Part shown: positions 12,789 to 24,770 of the stretch, piece after piece
Layout of the letters: each line of letters begins with the position of its first letter
Position numbering within the stretch: position 1 is the stretch's first letter
Assembly: GCA_040437565.1 (NCBI GenBank)
Contig: JBDOQK010000038.1
Coordinates: forward strand, 289,540-353,539
Direction: 5' to 3'
DNA length: 64,000 bases
Origin: Albugo candida
Lineage: Eukaryota > Oomycota > Peronosporomycetes > Albuginales
The notes under the pieces: model-generated
What the model was told of the DNA's origin: nothing
Databases searched by the model: none
What the model saw: the letters and a program-made list of their open reading frames with translations, nothing else
Made by a program: the position numbers and the translations under genes

Positions 12789-13365
12789 TTATGCAATTAG
12801 TAAATGTGATGCGAGGGCTATTACAGAGTCTTGCTTAGAAGGTTTTGATGCACGGGTCAAAGCCTGTGAATATATGTAGCTACGCAGGTAAGCTTCGATT
12901 TCGGACGTCAGGTCGCCAATGAAGGCTTTCATGGAGCCGGCAGTAGTTATCTGCACCGTGACTATATTGCACATGTAATAACGAGCTTTTCTCTTTTCCT
13001 TCGGATTATCATTGGATTTGAATGCCACTTCTGGTACATCACCAGAAGTGTTACATCAATGCAAGGATTTGTTGCTTGAACCTTGGCGATTTGGGATAAT
13101 ATATTGCATGCCGCAGTTATGTCGGTGGTTTTCACGGTCTTCCCGAATTTTTTGTCGTCATGGTGCTCTAAAAAAGAGCATTCATATTGGAATCATCAAT
13201 TTTTCTGATGGACACTGCCGTTATCTTTTGGAAGAAGGCTTGAACAATTCTGACACAGAGTTCGATGCCACTTACATTGTGTCGTAGTGCATGTAGAAAA
13301 TCATTCAGGCAGCGATCACCGACAGCATCAAACTTTTTTTCGCATTTATGAGTAATTGTGAACAT
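12789..13365 (-). pseudogene. P-family secreted Cys-rich protein, near full-length decayed copy (P4)
   Basis: Homologous along most of its length to the intact gene at 14625-15251 in the same orientation. IELCVRIVQAFF here corresponds to IEPCLQIIQVSF there; TTDITAAC to KDITQCA; FKSNDNPKEK to FKTDDDPKKK. It therefore looks like a tandem copy that has decayed. It is broken in several places and no signal peptide was recognised. Its position 1.3 kb from the intact copy supports local tandem duplication of this family. Confidence 0.6.
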
Positions 13366-14624
13366 GAGAAAAAAACAGAAAGATGTCTAGCGAGATACTG
13401 TTGGTGATACTCGGAAGATACTCTTCCGAAGTGGTCTTTACTCTACAGATGCTTTTCAAGGGACAAGCGGCGACAGAAGCAAATCAGCTTGCGTTATGTC
13501 GAACCTTACTTGAAAAAAAAGTCAATACAATGTACCGTTTGTACTTGAGGTGAGCGTTCAGGCTCCCTCGATACTTTTATCTGCTCATAATCTGTTCGCA
13601 CCCATTGTAATTCGCTCATGGGGTATTGTGCTATGTTTGACACTAGACCTGCTTTATCGCAGACTTTCTCTCATCGATAGTTAGGAGCTTCTTCTATAGT
13701 GTATAAAACCCGCACGGTCCATATTTTATATGAGACACCAATTAAGCTCATGCACACGACATCGTACTCGACAAATCGCAACCTCATCGACAAAGTGCGC
13801 ATTCTTATTTAAGGCAACCGATGTTTATGGCTCACGCTCAGTTCAACACTCGCACCAGATACAGCCTCAGTTGAGGATGTCTATGTACTACAATAAGACG
13901 AACAGACTTGGTAGGCTGTGTTAAGCTATGAGCGTTCATACAAAATCATATGCATGAGAATACCCGAGCCTGTTGATAGATTATACAGCTGCTAAGATCT
14001 TTTACTATCGCTGTACCCAGCATGCAGTAGAAAATTACTTTCAAAGGTACAATGATCATCAAATCGTTTCCGCCACCATATGAACTTGACGAGGAGAAAT
14101 ATCAAAGTCACTCCTTGGTTATGAGCTGATACAGCACCTTTCGAGAACACAGGCGTATGTCTTAATCGTAAGACTGCCTTCGAGTGTGCCAAATATGCGC
14201 ACTAATGGCTCTGTGCCAAGTGTAGAGTTAGTGCCTACAATGCCATCTATAAGTAGGATTCAATTGCATCCATCTCGTCGGCATAAAAGCAGACGCAATT
14301 CAATGCGTAACACTATGTCGCATTAGTTCTTTAGCAATTAGATACGGGGTCGAACTATGGACATTTGAAAGGGTCCGAGGAAAGTGTAGTTATTCATGCG
14401 ATGTCAGAAAAGGTGGTGCGGGGAACACTACCAAATCCTCCTCGCAAGAATGGGATACAACACACGCGTCTAGATGGAGCTCCGTCTCCCATGGTGTCGC
14501 GTCGGATACTGGCAACGTGGCGGTTTGACTGAGCAAGTGATAAGAGAAAAGATAAGGAAAAAATAGACATCCAAAAGGCAAGTTCAAAATTCGAACGGTT
14601 ACACGACATAAAATGACCAGGAAA
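13366..14624. other. No recognised gene
   Basis: Spacer between the decayed and the intact P-family copies. Only frames of about 65 codons; nothing recognised. Confidence 0.4.
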
Positions 14625-15251
14625 CTATTTTTTTTCTGGTAAGGCTCCGATTTCGAAAGCCGGATCCATGAATAAACTTGATATCACGGAAGCAGTAGTA
14701 TACTTTCCAGTGACTGTGTTGCGCATGAAGAAATGCTGCGGCAATTTTTTCTTCGGATCATCATCGGTCTTGAACCCGAATCCAGGTAGGACACCAACCT
14801 TGTTATTTGTGCATTTGAGATCTTGTTCCTTTCCTTCCGGTGCACATATGTGAGGTGTAGCGCACTGAGTAATATCCTTGCACTTTTGGCCCGCTCCCAT
14901 GAATTCATACTCGTCTGTAATGTTAAAACGCGCCGTCATGTCATTGCTGACGGGGCTATCAATAAACTCGTTTTCATGGTAATTTTTCGCGAAGAAGCAT
15001 TCCTTCATAGAATAAGTATTAGGAACTTCTCTTATGGTTGCTGCCGTATAACCGTCGAAGGAAACCTGGATGATTTGGAGGCAAGGCTCGATGCTACCAT
15101 CCACCCTGAGCCAAAAATCATAATCGTTGGTCTTTCGGTTCATTCTCGAGTACGATCGTAACATGAGACCACGATGGTGTCCACGTGTCGTTTTTTTGTC
15201 CGAAAACACAAAGACAGAAAGCGTGAAGTGAAATAAGAACTTGAGGGCCAT
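14625..15251 (-). CDS. P-family secreted Cys-rich protein, intact (P1); effector candidate
   Basis: A 208-residue protein starting with a hydrophobic signal peptide (about residues 1-17, MALKFLFHFTLSVFVFS) and no membrane segment after it, so it is predicted to be secreted. Cysteines lie at 57, 85, 124, 130, 136 and 147. The spacing C124-x5-C130-x5-C136 and C147-x5-G153, followed by VLPGFGFK, is shared with the copies at 9231, 12789 and 39401. A C-x5-G signature preceded by another Cys recalls the CCG class reported from Albugo, but the C-x2-C part of that motif is not present, so the link is tentative. No catalytic motif is visible. It is divergent from the F-BAR gene with about 640 bp between starts, and surrounded by decayed relatives, as expected for a fast-evolving secreted family. 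Function is unknown; a role at the host interface is an inference. Confidence 0.7.
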   Translation of the reverse strand: MALKFLFHFTLSVFVFSDKKTTRGHHRGLMLRSYSRMNRKTNDYDFWLRVDGSIEPCLQIIQVSFDGYTAATIREVPNTYSMKECFFAKNYHENEFIDSPVSNDMTARFNITDEYEFMGAGQKCKDITQCATPHICAPEGKEQDLKCTNNKVGVLPGFGFKTDDDPKKKLPQHFFMRNTVTGKYTTASVISSLFMDPAFEIGALPEKK

Positions 15252-15894
15252 TATCTAATGTTGGTGTTTTGAAGGGAATTGAAAAGTGAATCACGTTGTT
15301 TGCGGCTCGTTCCAATATGCGTCAGATTTTACACTAACCTTGATCTGAAGAAAGTGAAGAGAGTATGCGTCATCGTTGCGTAATTCTTACAGTCCGACCA
15401 GAATGATGTTAGTATCTTTTGCGTAGGGAGGGTAATCACATGCGTTACATCAGTAAGTAATGTATATGTAACATTATACTCACGTAGAAGTGTTACATTT
15501 CCTAATAGGATGTAAGACTAGTGGCAACGAGAGGCGACTATACTACACATCAATCCGATCGTATCGCATACCTTCATACTTTGTTTCCCTTGATTATATT
15601 ATACTTGTTTGCGGCCCGTAAGTGAATTTCGGAATGCGTGCAATTGAGATGACAAACGATCTTTTGCGAAAGCAAAAGCGAAGCAAGAATTTTCGATCTC
15701 AGGACAAGAGACGTTCAAAAACAATCAGAAGAGAAGATTGTATGCATCGCATGAATGTGAGTCGCGAACAGCTGAGTTATTTAGTATTTATTTCATGCGT
15801 AATCTTATATGAATGCTGATTGGCTGCAATTAGGTACTTTACGCTATATGACTGGCTAGAACTTGAGGGAAGCAAAAGGAGTGAACTGAGTGAC

Positions 15895-17467
15895 ATGAGT
15901 GATACGGCACTCACGAGTCCTCTCGATTCTCAGGAGGGATCTGATTCCCGTACTTTGCACAATGTTCGTGAGGTCAAGACACACGTACTCCAACAATTAA
16001 CAGAGTTGGAATCAGAACGTGTGAAGCATTACGAACCTCTCGTTGCGCAGAATTCCACGTATTGGGATCGCTTTCAGGCGGAAATGACGTTTGGATATGG
16101 AAAAATTGTACAGCTACAGCAATTCCTTCTCAAGCGTTTGGAAGCGGTAGGCTTTTTGAGAGATTTTCTGTTTAATTCATTGAGTCGTCGTTCCATGTGT
16201 GTCACACTCTTTATTAGGATCAAGTGTACGTCGAAGCGATCCGAACGTCCTCACAGCCCTCAGTATCCAAACCCGTACAGGAAGCCCTTTCTTCTCAAAG
16301 TCCTTTTTCCACTTTTCAAGACGCTTTTGAATCGTTGACACGCTCACAGGAACAATTCGCCGACAAGTTGGACCAGTTTATCGCAAGTATCCGTAAAGAT
16401 GTCCTACATCGGTATATTACCGAATTTAGCGTTCAATACAAAAGTGCCATCGATCGTATCACTCAAAAAGGATCCTCCTTACATGAGGATTTAAATCGTA
16501 CTCATGTAATCGTTTGTGAGTCATTCCATTCACTACAATCAATTCTGAATTGTCCTTTGGACGGCTGGCGCTTGGAATTGACGTATTTCATCTCTGTTCA
16601 AAAATGGCAATCGAGTCGATGCGAATATGTAAAAGGAATGGCAGAATGTTTCAACGAATTCAAAACATTGGAAATCAATCGAATTGCTGTTCTTCAAAAA
16701 GCTTTGGAAGCGTACTTAAGGAAGCAACGTCTGTTCTTCGAGCAAATGGCACATGCGATATCAGAACCGATGACTGCCGCAGAGGTACGACCGGAATCCA
16801 TACAGCGCTAAGAGCTCATTTCGGACAATAGCGCGTGCATCCGGAAAAAGATTTGCTGCAAACAATTCGACGGATTCCCAAAAACGTATGTCATCGCAAT
16901 TCAATTCATTGAATCGCAATTCATTGACTTGATACTTGTTTGTTTTATCGCTTCAGGAGACCGCGGCGGCAGTCCAAATGGAATTGGATCCAGGTTCACT
17001 ATCCATCCCGTCCCCTCTACAAAGCCCTCTGGTACGCCATTCCATCGTTATGTCTCTCATTTACGTCTTTCTTTTCGAATTAGCTTCAAAAAATTGGTCT
17101 TCTTCGGTTCCAATTAACCGGCTCACTTTATAATTCGTGGAAATCGGTTGTTGGTGTCATCACTTTGGATCGCTATTTCCATTTGTTTGACATAAATGGA
17201 GTCATCGAATCGACTAATTGGCTACCATTTCTATCGCATGCAACGCAAAATATTTCCATTGCGCTTGCGAATTGTCGAATTGAAATCGGTCGAAATCCGA
17301 CGGAAAATGTCGAACAAGGAGCCATCTTCCAAGTAATTGAGACAACTGACGCAACAAGTTACTTCCATCTCTTCCGTGAAGCACAAAAACGATTCATTTT
17401 CCAATGTCGCACTCAAGAAGAAATGATCGCGTGGGTCGTCGCACTTGATGCCTTGGAAACACAATAA
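15895..17467 (+). CDS. F-BAR-like protein with C-terminal PH-like domain
   Basis: Five exons can be placed: 15895-16146, 16218-16784, 16832-16885, 16957-17031 and 17084-17467, all joining in phase 0 to give about 443 residues. Residues about 30-260 are long amphipathic helices of the type found in F-BAR (membrane-bending) proteins, including a W-x3-L-x-Y-F-I-S-V-Q-K stretch and an F-x2-L-E-x-N-R-I-x-V-L segment. The last exon looks like a PH domain: KIGLLRFQLTGSLYNSWK, then TLDRYFHLFD, ending in an amphipathic helix with EEMIAWVVAL. Such proteins link membrane curvature to the cytoskeleton or trafficking (family knowledge). The start at 15895 is the first ATG of the exon, but an upstream exon cannot be excluded. 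A decayed inverted copy lies at 38385-39395. Convergent with the WD40 gene, 18 bp apart. Confidence 0.7.
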
Positions 17468-17485
17468 TGTATCAATTTATCAAGT

Positions 17486-18960
17486 TTAATTCATTTTCAC
17501 AGGATCAAAAATATCAATGATTCGGATCGCCGCATCAGCGCCACCAACTGCGAGCTGATCGCCAGCAGATGAGAAATCCAATGTGAAGACTCCGTGTGTC
17601 TGCCCGGTGATGGTTCCTAAAAGCTAACATGCAAAGAATTGGTAGATACTGATGAGAGTATATATGTAATAAAAGCGTACTTTGGTGTTATCACGATAAA
17701 ATAATTTTGTTTCGTTCGATCCGCTTCCTCCTGCGGCTATTAATTGCTCCGTAGTGCCTTTGGAGAATTGCGCTGCATATACGAAACAAGCTTCGCCTTT
17801 GGAATTACTCTGATGCCAAGGAATTGAGCATAATTGCTTCCCGGACGCAAAATCCCACAACTATCCATGATACGTAATACCCCGTGTACGTTTATATTAT
17901 AAGTAATTTACCTCAAGAGNNNNNNNNNNNNNNNNNNNNNNNNNNNNNNNNNNNNNNNNNNNNNNNNNNNNNNNNNNNNNNNNNNNNNNNNNNNNNNNNN
18001 NNNNNNNNNNNNNNNNNNNCCCGTGTACGTTTATATTATAAGTAATTTACCTCAAGAGGATTTTCAGGTCGCCAGGAACCCGTCAGAATCTCATTCTGAT
18101 CGTTGACATCGACAGCGTCTCCAGCAAGATGCGGTCCATAAATTCCACGCACAGAGAGTCCGATTCGGACATCCCAAATTTGAATCGTATCATCCCAACC
18201 TCCAGAAATGATTACATGCTCCATTTTCGGATGATACTTTAGTGAGAAGACACGGTTCGAGTGTCCGGCGGTTCTCGTTCCCGTTCTTTGCAACGAAATG
18301 TGATGTCAGGAAAGAAGAATACGATAAGAGACAATGCGACGGCGTACCCGCCTTTCATTACGGCGATCTCCTTCCTAGTTTTCTCGTCGTATACGTGCAC
18401 CTGAAAGTTGGTGAGAGTCAAGTATACCTTTATGGAGGTCACGTACCGCGTAATCTCTACCAGCGACTGCGAATTGAGTTCCGTCAAGACGATAATCCAA
18501 TGCGTATAATTGATTCTTCTCATTGGAAATTGTATGCAGACATTTTCCAGAGGTTATGTGCCAATGTTGAATCGAGCCGTCTGCGTCTTGATCGCGGTAA
18601 TTAATATTACTGCGCCGCATAATAACCCTGAACAACTGATAAATAATGACGTACTGACTGCCAGCAAAACATTCTTTGTAGCGTTCATTAACGGCCGAAA
18701 TCGAATTGCGGTAAACGGCATTCCGGACGGATTGGGATTTTGAAGTGTGTACGCTAATGCTCCATTTCGCGCGTGAAACACTCGGATAGCGCCATCGCCA
18801 CAGCCAGCAGCCAGAAATTTATCATCGGGAGAAAATTTGGTGCAGAAAACTTGCGACGGGCAATCACTGCGATCAATTACAATTCATTATAGAATGATAA
18901 TGAGCAGGATCGGAGGTACCTGATGGTGATATTTGGCGATAGACGCTTCGATTTCTCCAT
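17486..18960 (-). CDS. WD40-repeat protein
   Basis: Multi-exon gene. Exon 1 is 18960-18920 (MEKSKRLSPNITIS) and splices to 18866 to give DCPSQVFCTKFSPDDKFLAAG. Later blocks show WD repeats: GAIRVFHARNG, GSIQHWHITSGKCLHTI, VHVYDEKTRKEIAVMKGG, GHSNRVFSLKYHP...WDDTIQIWDVR, ILTGSWRPENPLE joined to LWDFASGKQLCSIPW, and a last repeat QLAVGGADAAIRIIDIFDP before the stop at 17486. Introns mostly start with GTACG. The gap at 17920-18019 falls inside an intron and is flanked by a 39-bp overlap. At least six repeats suggest a seven-blade propeller acting as a binding platform. The conserved context is known from protist WD40 proteins of unassigned role, so no specific function is given. The 3' end is duplicated in decayed form at 38030-38376. 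Confidence 0.8.
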
Positions 18961-19995
18961 TTTGAGATGAAAGAAAGCAAGGAAATGGATGAAATGTGCT
19001 CAACAGTTGCGGCGCGTCGTTTCAAGATCGTCGAATTCATCTGATTGGCGGAATGTTGTATTGAGAGAATGTGATTGGATGGTAAAGGGTAACTCACTCA
19101 GTGATTGGGGAATATGTTACAAGGTGTTTTCATTCATACAGAGCGCCATGGAGCGCTGTTGGCCCATTACTTTGACTTTTCCGTACCTTTGCAAGCAAGG
19201 AATCAGTTGGATGTGTTTTTGGAGCTCTGGTGGAATTGTAGCAAACAGGAGAGCGATGGAAAGGATGAGGCTATCATGTGTAACCAGAGTTATGTTCTGA
19301 TACGTTGTCTCGGCGAGTTACGGGTTACGCTTGTGGGTACCGGAGAGTACGATGAATTTGTGTGTACGTGCTATATGTATGGTTGTGAAACGCAAGATGT
19401 ATACTGTTATGTGTAGTGTACGACGTCATGAATTTGCTATGTGCGCTTTTAATGACGCATTTGAAGAAACTTACTGAGAGCGCATTCGTCGAGAATTACG
19501 CAGCAGTGGTCGTGTTATTGGATGAAATTGTTCAATGCAATCATTGGGAGTCCACGGAACTCGGACCGCCTTCCACGCGCACTTGATGGAATAAATTGGA
19601 ATATACTTCTTTGATTGGTTAAAAACGCTTTATTTTTATCAATCAATCATCGTGTGCAGTGACTTGTAACCTCAACCACTACCCATACGACTCCTTTTGT
19701 ATCGTTTGATGCTGATGAGCCAATCCGATTGCATTTCACCTTGACGCACAAAAGAAACTGACTGCTTTCATCACAAAAAGCAACAAGAAAGACGGTTCAC
19801 AGTCTACAATTTCATTTCACTTCGTTCGACTTCGATCGTACTCAGGTTATCCACAATAAATAGGGGTTATGACTTTGGAATCCATGCGTACCCCAGTCTA
19901 TAAATTACCTTGGGAATCCCAACAAAAATCACTTTCGTGGAAGCGATCGGTTGTAAACGTCTTGCTCCACACCAAATTACACGGAATCAGATTTC
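18961..19995. other. Intergenic, no recognised gene
   Basis: Upstream region of the WD40 gene (minus) and of the zinc-knuckle gene (plus), hence a divergent promoter region of about 1 kb. Frames of about 100 codons at 18989-19416 overlap each other and show no features. AT-rich stretches near 19850-19910 include TATAAA-like words. Confidence 0.4.
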
Positions 19996-21282
19996 ATGAG
20001 TACTTCTTCATCTGCTTCGTGCGATCCATTACTGCTAAATGATATGATGGATTGGTCGTATCAGAGCTCGCCGTTTGCGATGGATAGCCTTTTGGGTACT
20101 TCATCGGAGAAAGCCATGCAAGCAACATCGGTTTCGTCCTCAAATAGCTTTACATGTCCTACTCTCGAGGATGATTTCGGGATGTATTTGAATCCTGCAC
20201 GATCAACCCGATTTCATGTAGCACCACAACATAAACATAAACGGGTCAGATCTAGTTCGGATTTGAATCAAACGCTCGGCCTTCCGTACACAGCAACGAT
20301 ATCGGAATGGATGGATGATGTTGCACGATTGGATAACGAAGTTACACCAATGTATCCGGCCGCTTCCAATGTAAATGGACCTTCACGCAACTGCGTGATC
20401 AACACGACCGTTCCAAGTGACACTGAAATGAAGTTCCATTCCGAAAGTTTGGAGCCAGACTCGCTTGATACCGAGAAAATTGGACAGGATGGAATACTTA
20501 GTAGATTACAGTCTTTCATCAACGATATATCTTGGTCCGATCTTCCGACTTCACCGATAAGTAAAGTGGAGCTGAATGTGAATGTGAATGACACGACCAA
20601 ACCGTCGGAATCGTTGTGTTTCAATGATTGGTATCAACCAATAGGATCCAATGAAGAGCCATCACGAATGAAGCGGAAACGGCCGCCTATGCACACACGA
20701 CGACACTCCAACCCAGCAATTATGAATCAATTACAAGCGCTCCATCGATCAGTCAGTGTAAAGTATACCCCTCCAGCTCCAAGTATACCCTTCCCTGTCT
20801 CGAACACAAATGCCGCTTGTGTTCGCGAAAATGCAGTTTTAAAAGCTTCCATACATTCGGGTCACATGCGTCAATCTTCTTTACCCGAAAGCGACTTTCA
20901 AACGCATCTTCAGCAGTGCCGACCAAAAGCTGGAGTTCCTCATCGAGTCCGAAAAAGCAAAGTGCGGTCCACAGGTCTCTCGATGGATTTGTCTCACATG
21001 AAATTGGATTTCCTTCCAACATCTGATGCCATGTATCCTGTTTCTTCTTTCTTGGAGGAAGACGCAACCAGTATACACGGTAACCGTAAGCTATACAAGT
21101 GTGGACGGTGTGGACAACCTAAAGTCGGGCATGTGTGCACGATGCCCGATCACCGAAACAATTGGACGCAAATCGATTTGGATGTTACAAAAGGTTGTAA
21201 CAAAGTGACACGCACAAGCTGCGCATCATTAACGGTTAAAACACTCTGGATTCCACAACACCCGGATCATGGTCTATTTTGA
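19996..21282 (+). CDS. Ser-rich protein with C-terminal C2HC zinc knuckle
   Basis: Uninterrupted 428-codon frame starting at the ATG at 19996 (context ttcatgagt). The first 360 residues are polar, Ser/Thr/Pro rich and probably disordered, with a basic patch HKHKRVRSSS near residue 75 and another KRKRPPMHTRRHS near residue 235 that could be nuclear localisation signals. Near the C-terminus YKCGRCGQPKVGHVC (residues about 367-381) gives C-x2-C-x6-H-x-C, a small zinc-binding knuckle that recurs in oomycete nuclear proteins. No DNA-binding or catalytic domain is recognised. A nuclear regulatory role is an inference from the composition only. Confidence 0.65.
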   Translation: MSTSSSASCDPLLLNDMMDWSYQSSPFAMDSLLGTSSEKAMQATSVSSSNSFTCPTLEDDFGMYLNPARSTRFHVAPQHKHKRVRSSSDLNQTLGLPYTATISEWMDDVARLDNEVTPMYPAASNVNGPSRNCVINTTVPSDTEMKFHSESLEPDSLDTEKIGQDGILSRLQSFINDISWSDLPTSPISKVELNVNVNDTTKPSESLCFNDWYQPIGSNEEPSRMKRKRPPMHTRRHSNPAIMNQLQALHRSVSVKYTPPAPSIPFPVSNTNAACVRENAVLKASIHSGHMRQSSLPESDFQTHLQQCRPKAGVPHRVRKSKVRSTGLSMDLSHMKLDFLPTSDAMYPVSSFLEEDATSIHGNRKLYKCGRCGQPKVGHVCTMPDHRNNWTQIDLDVTKGCNKVTRTSCASLTVKTLWIPQHPDHGLF

Positions 21283-21450
21283 ATACGAACTTTTGACGTT
21301 TTGGCTAAGCGAGCTTTTGAACTTTAGAGGTACTGAGGCTTTTGATTGGCTCATAAGCAATACCAATTCATGCAATCAAACAATGTCGTTCGTTTTTTGC
21401 CTTTTCTCACAGGCGACTGTCCATAAAAAAACTTGAATTGACCTTCTCCC

Positions 21451-22683
21451 ATGCATCCGTGCTCTTTGCTACTCGCTCTATGTTTGTTGCTGCACACGCG
21501 TTTTGTATTCACACGACGAGAATCTGATTCCGACGATGGATTGAAGAGGAGTTCGCAAGCGGATCTACCGCGGCTTTCTATTCGTTCGATTGATTCCCCA
21601 CACATCCGACAAGGTTCAAAGTCGCCATTTACGCGCTCATGGTCTGTTGACGCCCCCGCGAGTTCTCATCTGAAGCTCGAACAATTGGTTTTGAGTCTTC
21701 CTGGTCGTGTGTATGTGAATCAGACAAAATCTTTAGAATCGGCTAAATTACAAAAGCAGTCGCTCGCACATATTATCATCCAATCCGATTCAGATATTTT
21801 ATCTCAGATCGATCTTGAAACCCTACATCACCATCACAGTGGACTTCGTCTTGAATGTGACCTGCTTTATAATCAGAATATCACAACGACCATTCTACTG
21901 CATGATCCGTCTCAATTGGTCAAACTAGCTCTGCTTGCACCAAACGAGTTTGCTGTTATTGGTCAAAACGTGTTACGAAATAATGACTCTATCGCGCTCG
22001 TGACGAATGGTGGTGGCAATCTGATTCTCGATATTCCAACCACACAACTATCCGCTCAGTCTGTCACACTCACCAGCATCGGTCGTGGTAACCTGAATGT
22101 GCGCGCAGCTTCCATTCAGACCAAACGGATAACACTTCTCACCACCGGAAATGGAAATATTACATTTCTAACCCATTCCTTCGTGTGCGAGCAATTATAT
22201 GCCAGTAGCGCCGCCAATGGCTCCACGCAGGTAAAAACTGGTAAATTATCGATATCAAACATTGAGATTCAAAGTTCCGGCGCTGGAAATATCAATTTGT
22301 GGGCAAAATGGTCGCAAAAGTGTCAATATGAAAGCCTTAGTATCACTTCTTCAAGCACAATCGATACAGCCAGCGTCTCGTGTCAGGAAGGGAATGTGAT
22401 TGTGAGCGGCGACGGTGTCGCTATGATCAATGTAGTGGACAACTTACGCGCAAGGATACTTAACGGAGGGAAGATTTTGTATGTAAAGCGACCGAAACAA
22501 ATGGAAGGAGAGGCAACACAACTTCAAAAGTATGAAGTCAACACTTTGCTTGGATGGAATTTGAACGAATCAGTGCCGAGGAGAACGTTTAGAGGTGAAT
22601 GGATGGCTGTTTGTTTGATTGGAGTTGTGGTTGTGATGGTGCGTTATCGAAAGCGATTTATCTATGAACGGATTCAAAATTAA
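21451..22683 (+). CDS. Type I membrane protein with GIN-like (DUF2807) ectodomain
   Basis: Single-exon 410-residue protein. An N-terminal signal peptide (MHPCSLLLALCLLLHTRFVF) is followed by an extracellular or lumenal region. Residues about 150-330 consist of regular beta-strand repeats with Gly-x-Gly-Asn turns (GGGNLILDI, GRGNLNVRA, GNGNITFLT, GAGNINLWA, GDGVAMINV), the pattern of the GIN/DUF2807 right-handed beta fold known mainly from bacteria. A single membrane segment (WMAVCLIGVVVVMV, about 385-398) is followed by a short basic tail. It is likely at the cell surface or in the secretory pathway; ligand unknown. Lies 168 bp downstream of the zinc-knuckle gene on the same strand. Confidence 0.65.
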   Translation: MHPCSLLLALCLLLHTRFVFTRRESDSDDGLKRSSQADLPRLSIRSIDSPHIRQGSKSPFTRSWSVDAPASSHLKLEQLVLSLPGRVYVNQTKSLESAKLQKQSLAHIIIQSDSDILSQIDLETLHHHHSGLRLECDLLYNQNITTTILLHDPSQLVKLALLAPNEFAVIGQNVLRNNDSIALVTNGGGNLILDIPTTQLSAQSVTLTSIGRGNLNVRAASIQTKRITLLTTGNGNITFLTHSFVCEQLYASSAANGSTQVKTGKLSISNIEIQSSGAGNINLWAKWSQKCQYESLSITSSSTIDTASVSCQEGNVIVSGDGVAMINVVDNLRARILNGGKILYVKRPKQMEGEATQLQKYEVNTLLGWNLNESVPRRTFRGEWMAVCLIGVVVVMVRYRKRFIYERIQN

Positions 22684-22923
22684 TCGACGCCCATTCGAAA
22701 TGTAATTGTGCAATTGACGAATGGATAACACGATGCTTGGGATGGAGTTAAATTGCTGCAATCGACATTCTAGTTGAGACACTAATGAAATGCGTTGTTA
22801 ATAATATTGCCTTGTTAGTACTTTGTATGATTGGTCAATACGCGCGACCGAATTGATGCAATTCAATATAAAGATATCCAAAAGTGTATACTGGTCAAGC
22901 AATCCAAGACTGGTTTAGTCAAT

Positions 22924-24663
22924 TCAAAAGCTTGTTCCGTGTTCCAAAAACTGTTCTCGTGTAACTTTGCTACACGTTTCATACTGATCTGCAGTCAGAA
23001 CGCATCCCTCCCAAGCGGCCAAAATTGGACTAACGACTACATAAGTAATTGTAAGAATCGAAAGAATTGCACGTACTCGCGAATCGAACAAAAATGAATT
23101 GGGTAGTGTGTCGGAACAATTGGACGCAATTCGGCGAGCAAACGATCTTTAAAATTCGGGAATTTCGAATTCCCTCCAACAAGTAATATTTGCTGATATA
23201 ATAAAGGCTGAATGTCGGCAGGACACAAATCAATTGACTGCACAATGACCGAAGCGATACCTGCTTGATCAATACCGATATCAGATGGATAGAAGAGAAT
23301 TTCTGGAACTCGGATCAGCTCCAAGCCTAATGAAATGTACTGTGTAGATGATGTTAATTGCGCTGGGTCGACTTCTTTGCCGTTAAAATTTGATATAAAG
23401 TCTGGAAGTAGCCAATTTTTGTTTTTGTCCAATGATGTCGAAGTTCGAAATTGCTCCATTTCCGTTTGGAAGGAAGTGGCGCAATAACACTGAGCTTCTT
23501 TGAGTTGCTCCATAAGATTATATTCTTGTGATACATTATATTGACGAGTGGTGATCAATTCTTTGAGGTAGTTGGTGAGTAGTTTANNNNNNNNNNNNNN
23601 NNNNNNNNNNNNNNNNNNNNNNNNNNNNNNNNNNNNNNNNNNNNNNNNNNNNNNNNNNNNNNNNNNNNNNNNNNNNNNNNNNNNNNGTGGTGATCAATTC
23701 TTTGAGGTAGTTGGTGAGTAGTTTACCTCCGACACTTAATCGCTTCACACCCGGATAGTAAACCTGACCATTTATCACGGGTATTACATGTGTGAAGGAA
23801 AACCCTGTATCCACCACTAAATATCCTTGAGAGCGATTCTTGGACATATGCGCTTGTGTATTGACACACATCAACGCACTTGACACACGACAAAACGAAT
23901 CGAATCCAAACTCCTCAAATACAACTTGATCCATTGTCTCTCCAATCTTCTTTAGGCCAAGAGGAGGCGCAGTGCATACACAACCAATCTCAGTTCCTGG
24001 TGCGATTTCAACATTCAGCANNNNNNNNNNNNNNNNNNNNNNNNNNNNNNNNNNNNNNNNNNNNNNNNNNNNNNNNNNNNNNNNNNNNNNNNNNNNNNNN
24101 NNNNNNNNNNNNNNNNNNNNACTTGACACACGACAAAACGAATCGAATCCAAACTCCTCAAATACAACTTGATCCATTGTCTCTCCGATCTTCTTTAGGC
24201 CAAGAGGAGGCGCAGTGCATACACAACCAATCTCAGTTCCTGGTGCGATTTCAACATTCAGCATCTACGTGAAACTATGCTCTTTGAAAGGATATCATTA
24301 GTACAAGGTTATGAGGAAAACCTGAGAACTGAATAGGTGACTCCAAATTTCCGACTCAATATTCCAATTCACGCAATATCCGCTGCAGGTTATCTATTAC
24401 ATTACGCAGAGAATCAAGTGTGAAAATCATCATTCGTACCGTTCGATTGGTCGTAAATACGTCATTTTCTCGCGCTGGTGCTCTTTTGTGAGTAACTGTT
24501 CTCCAATCCAGAGTTTGCTTCCATCTGAGCTTGAGGCCGCACAGTTCCTGAGCAAATGCGGATGATACGTTTTAACCACAGGCGACTCTTGGCCGATTTC
24601 CCCGGTGAGGACGACAGAAGCTTTGATTGTGTGGCCGCCATTATCAATAGCCACGACCTTCAT
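22924..24663 (-). CDS. ARP6: Actin-related protein 6 (SWR1 complex subunit)
   Basis: Actin-fold protein of the ARP6 group, which in other eukaryotes belongs to the SWR1 complex that loads histone H2A.Z (family knowledge). Four exons can be placed: 24663-24440 (MKVVAIDNGGHTIKA...YLRPIE), 24382-24322 (RGYCVNWNIESEIW...), 24264 down to 23077, and 23029-22924 (PILAAWEGC...). Diagnostic blocks are VVFEEFGFDSFCRV, LVVDTGFSFTHVIP, LSVGGKLLTNYLKELI, VPEILFYPSDIGI and ILLVGGNSKFP. Introns are 57, 57 and 47 nt. Two gaps (23587-23686 and 24021-24120) sit in exon 3 and duplicate 39 and about 142 bp of coding sequence; one side differs at a single base. The real exon is therefore shorter than drawn. An ATG at 24711 is an alternative start. 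Confidence 0.85.
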
Positions 24664-24770
24664 GTCACAATTTGAAGTATACGGTACAATTGGTTGATTG
24701 TGCACATTCATACGACCGTCCCCTGTATTCTGCAACGTTCTTCGCCACCAACGCGCAACAATTTCTCAGT

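Noticed and set aside
23587-24264. Internal duplication within ARP6
   Set aside because: Repeats stop exactly at 100-N gaps; assembly overlaps explain them.
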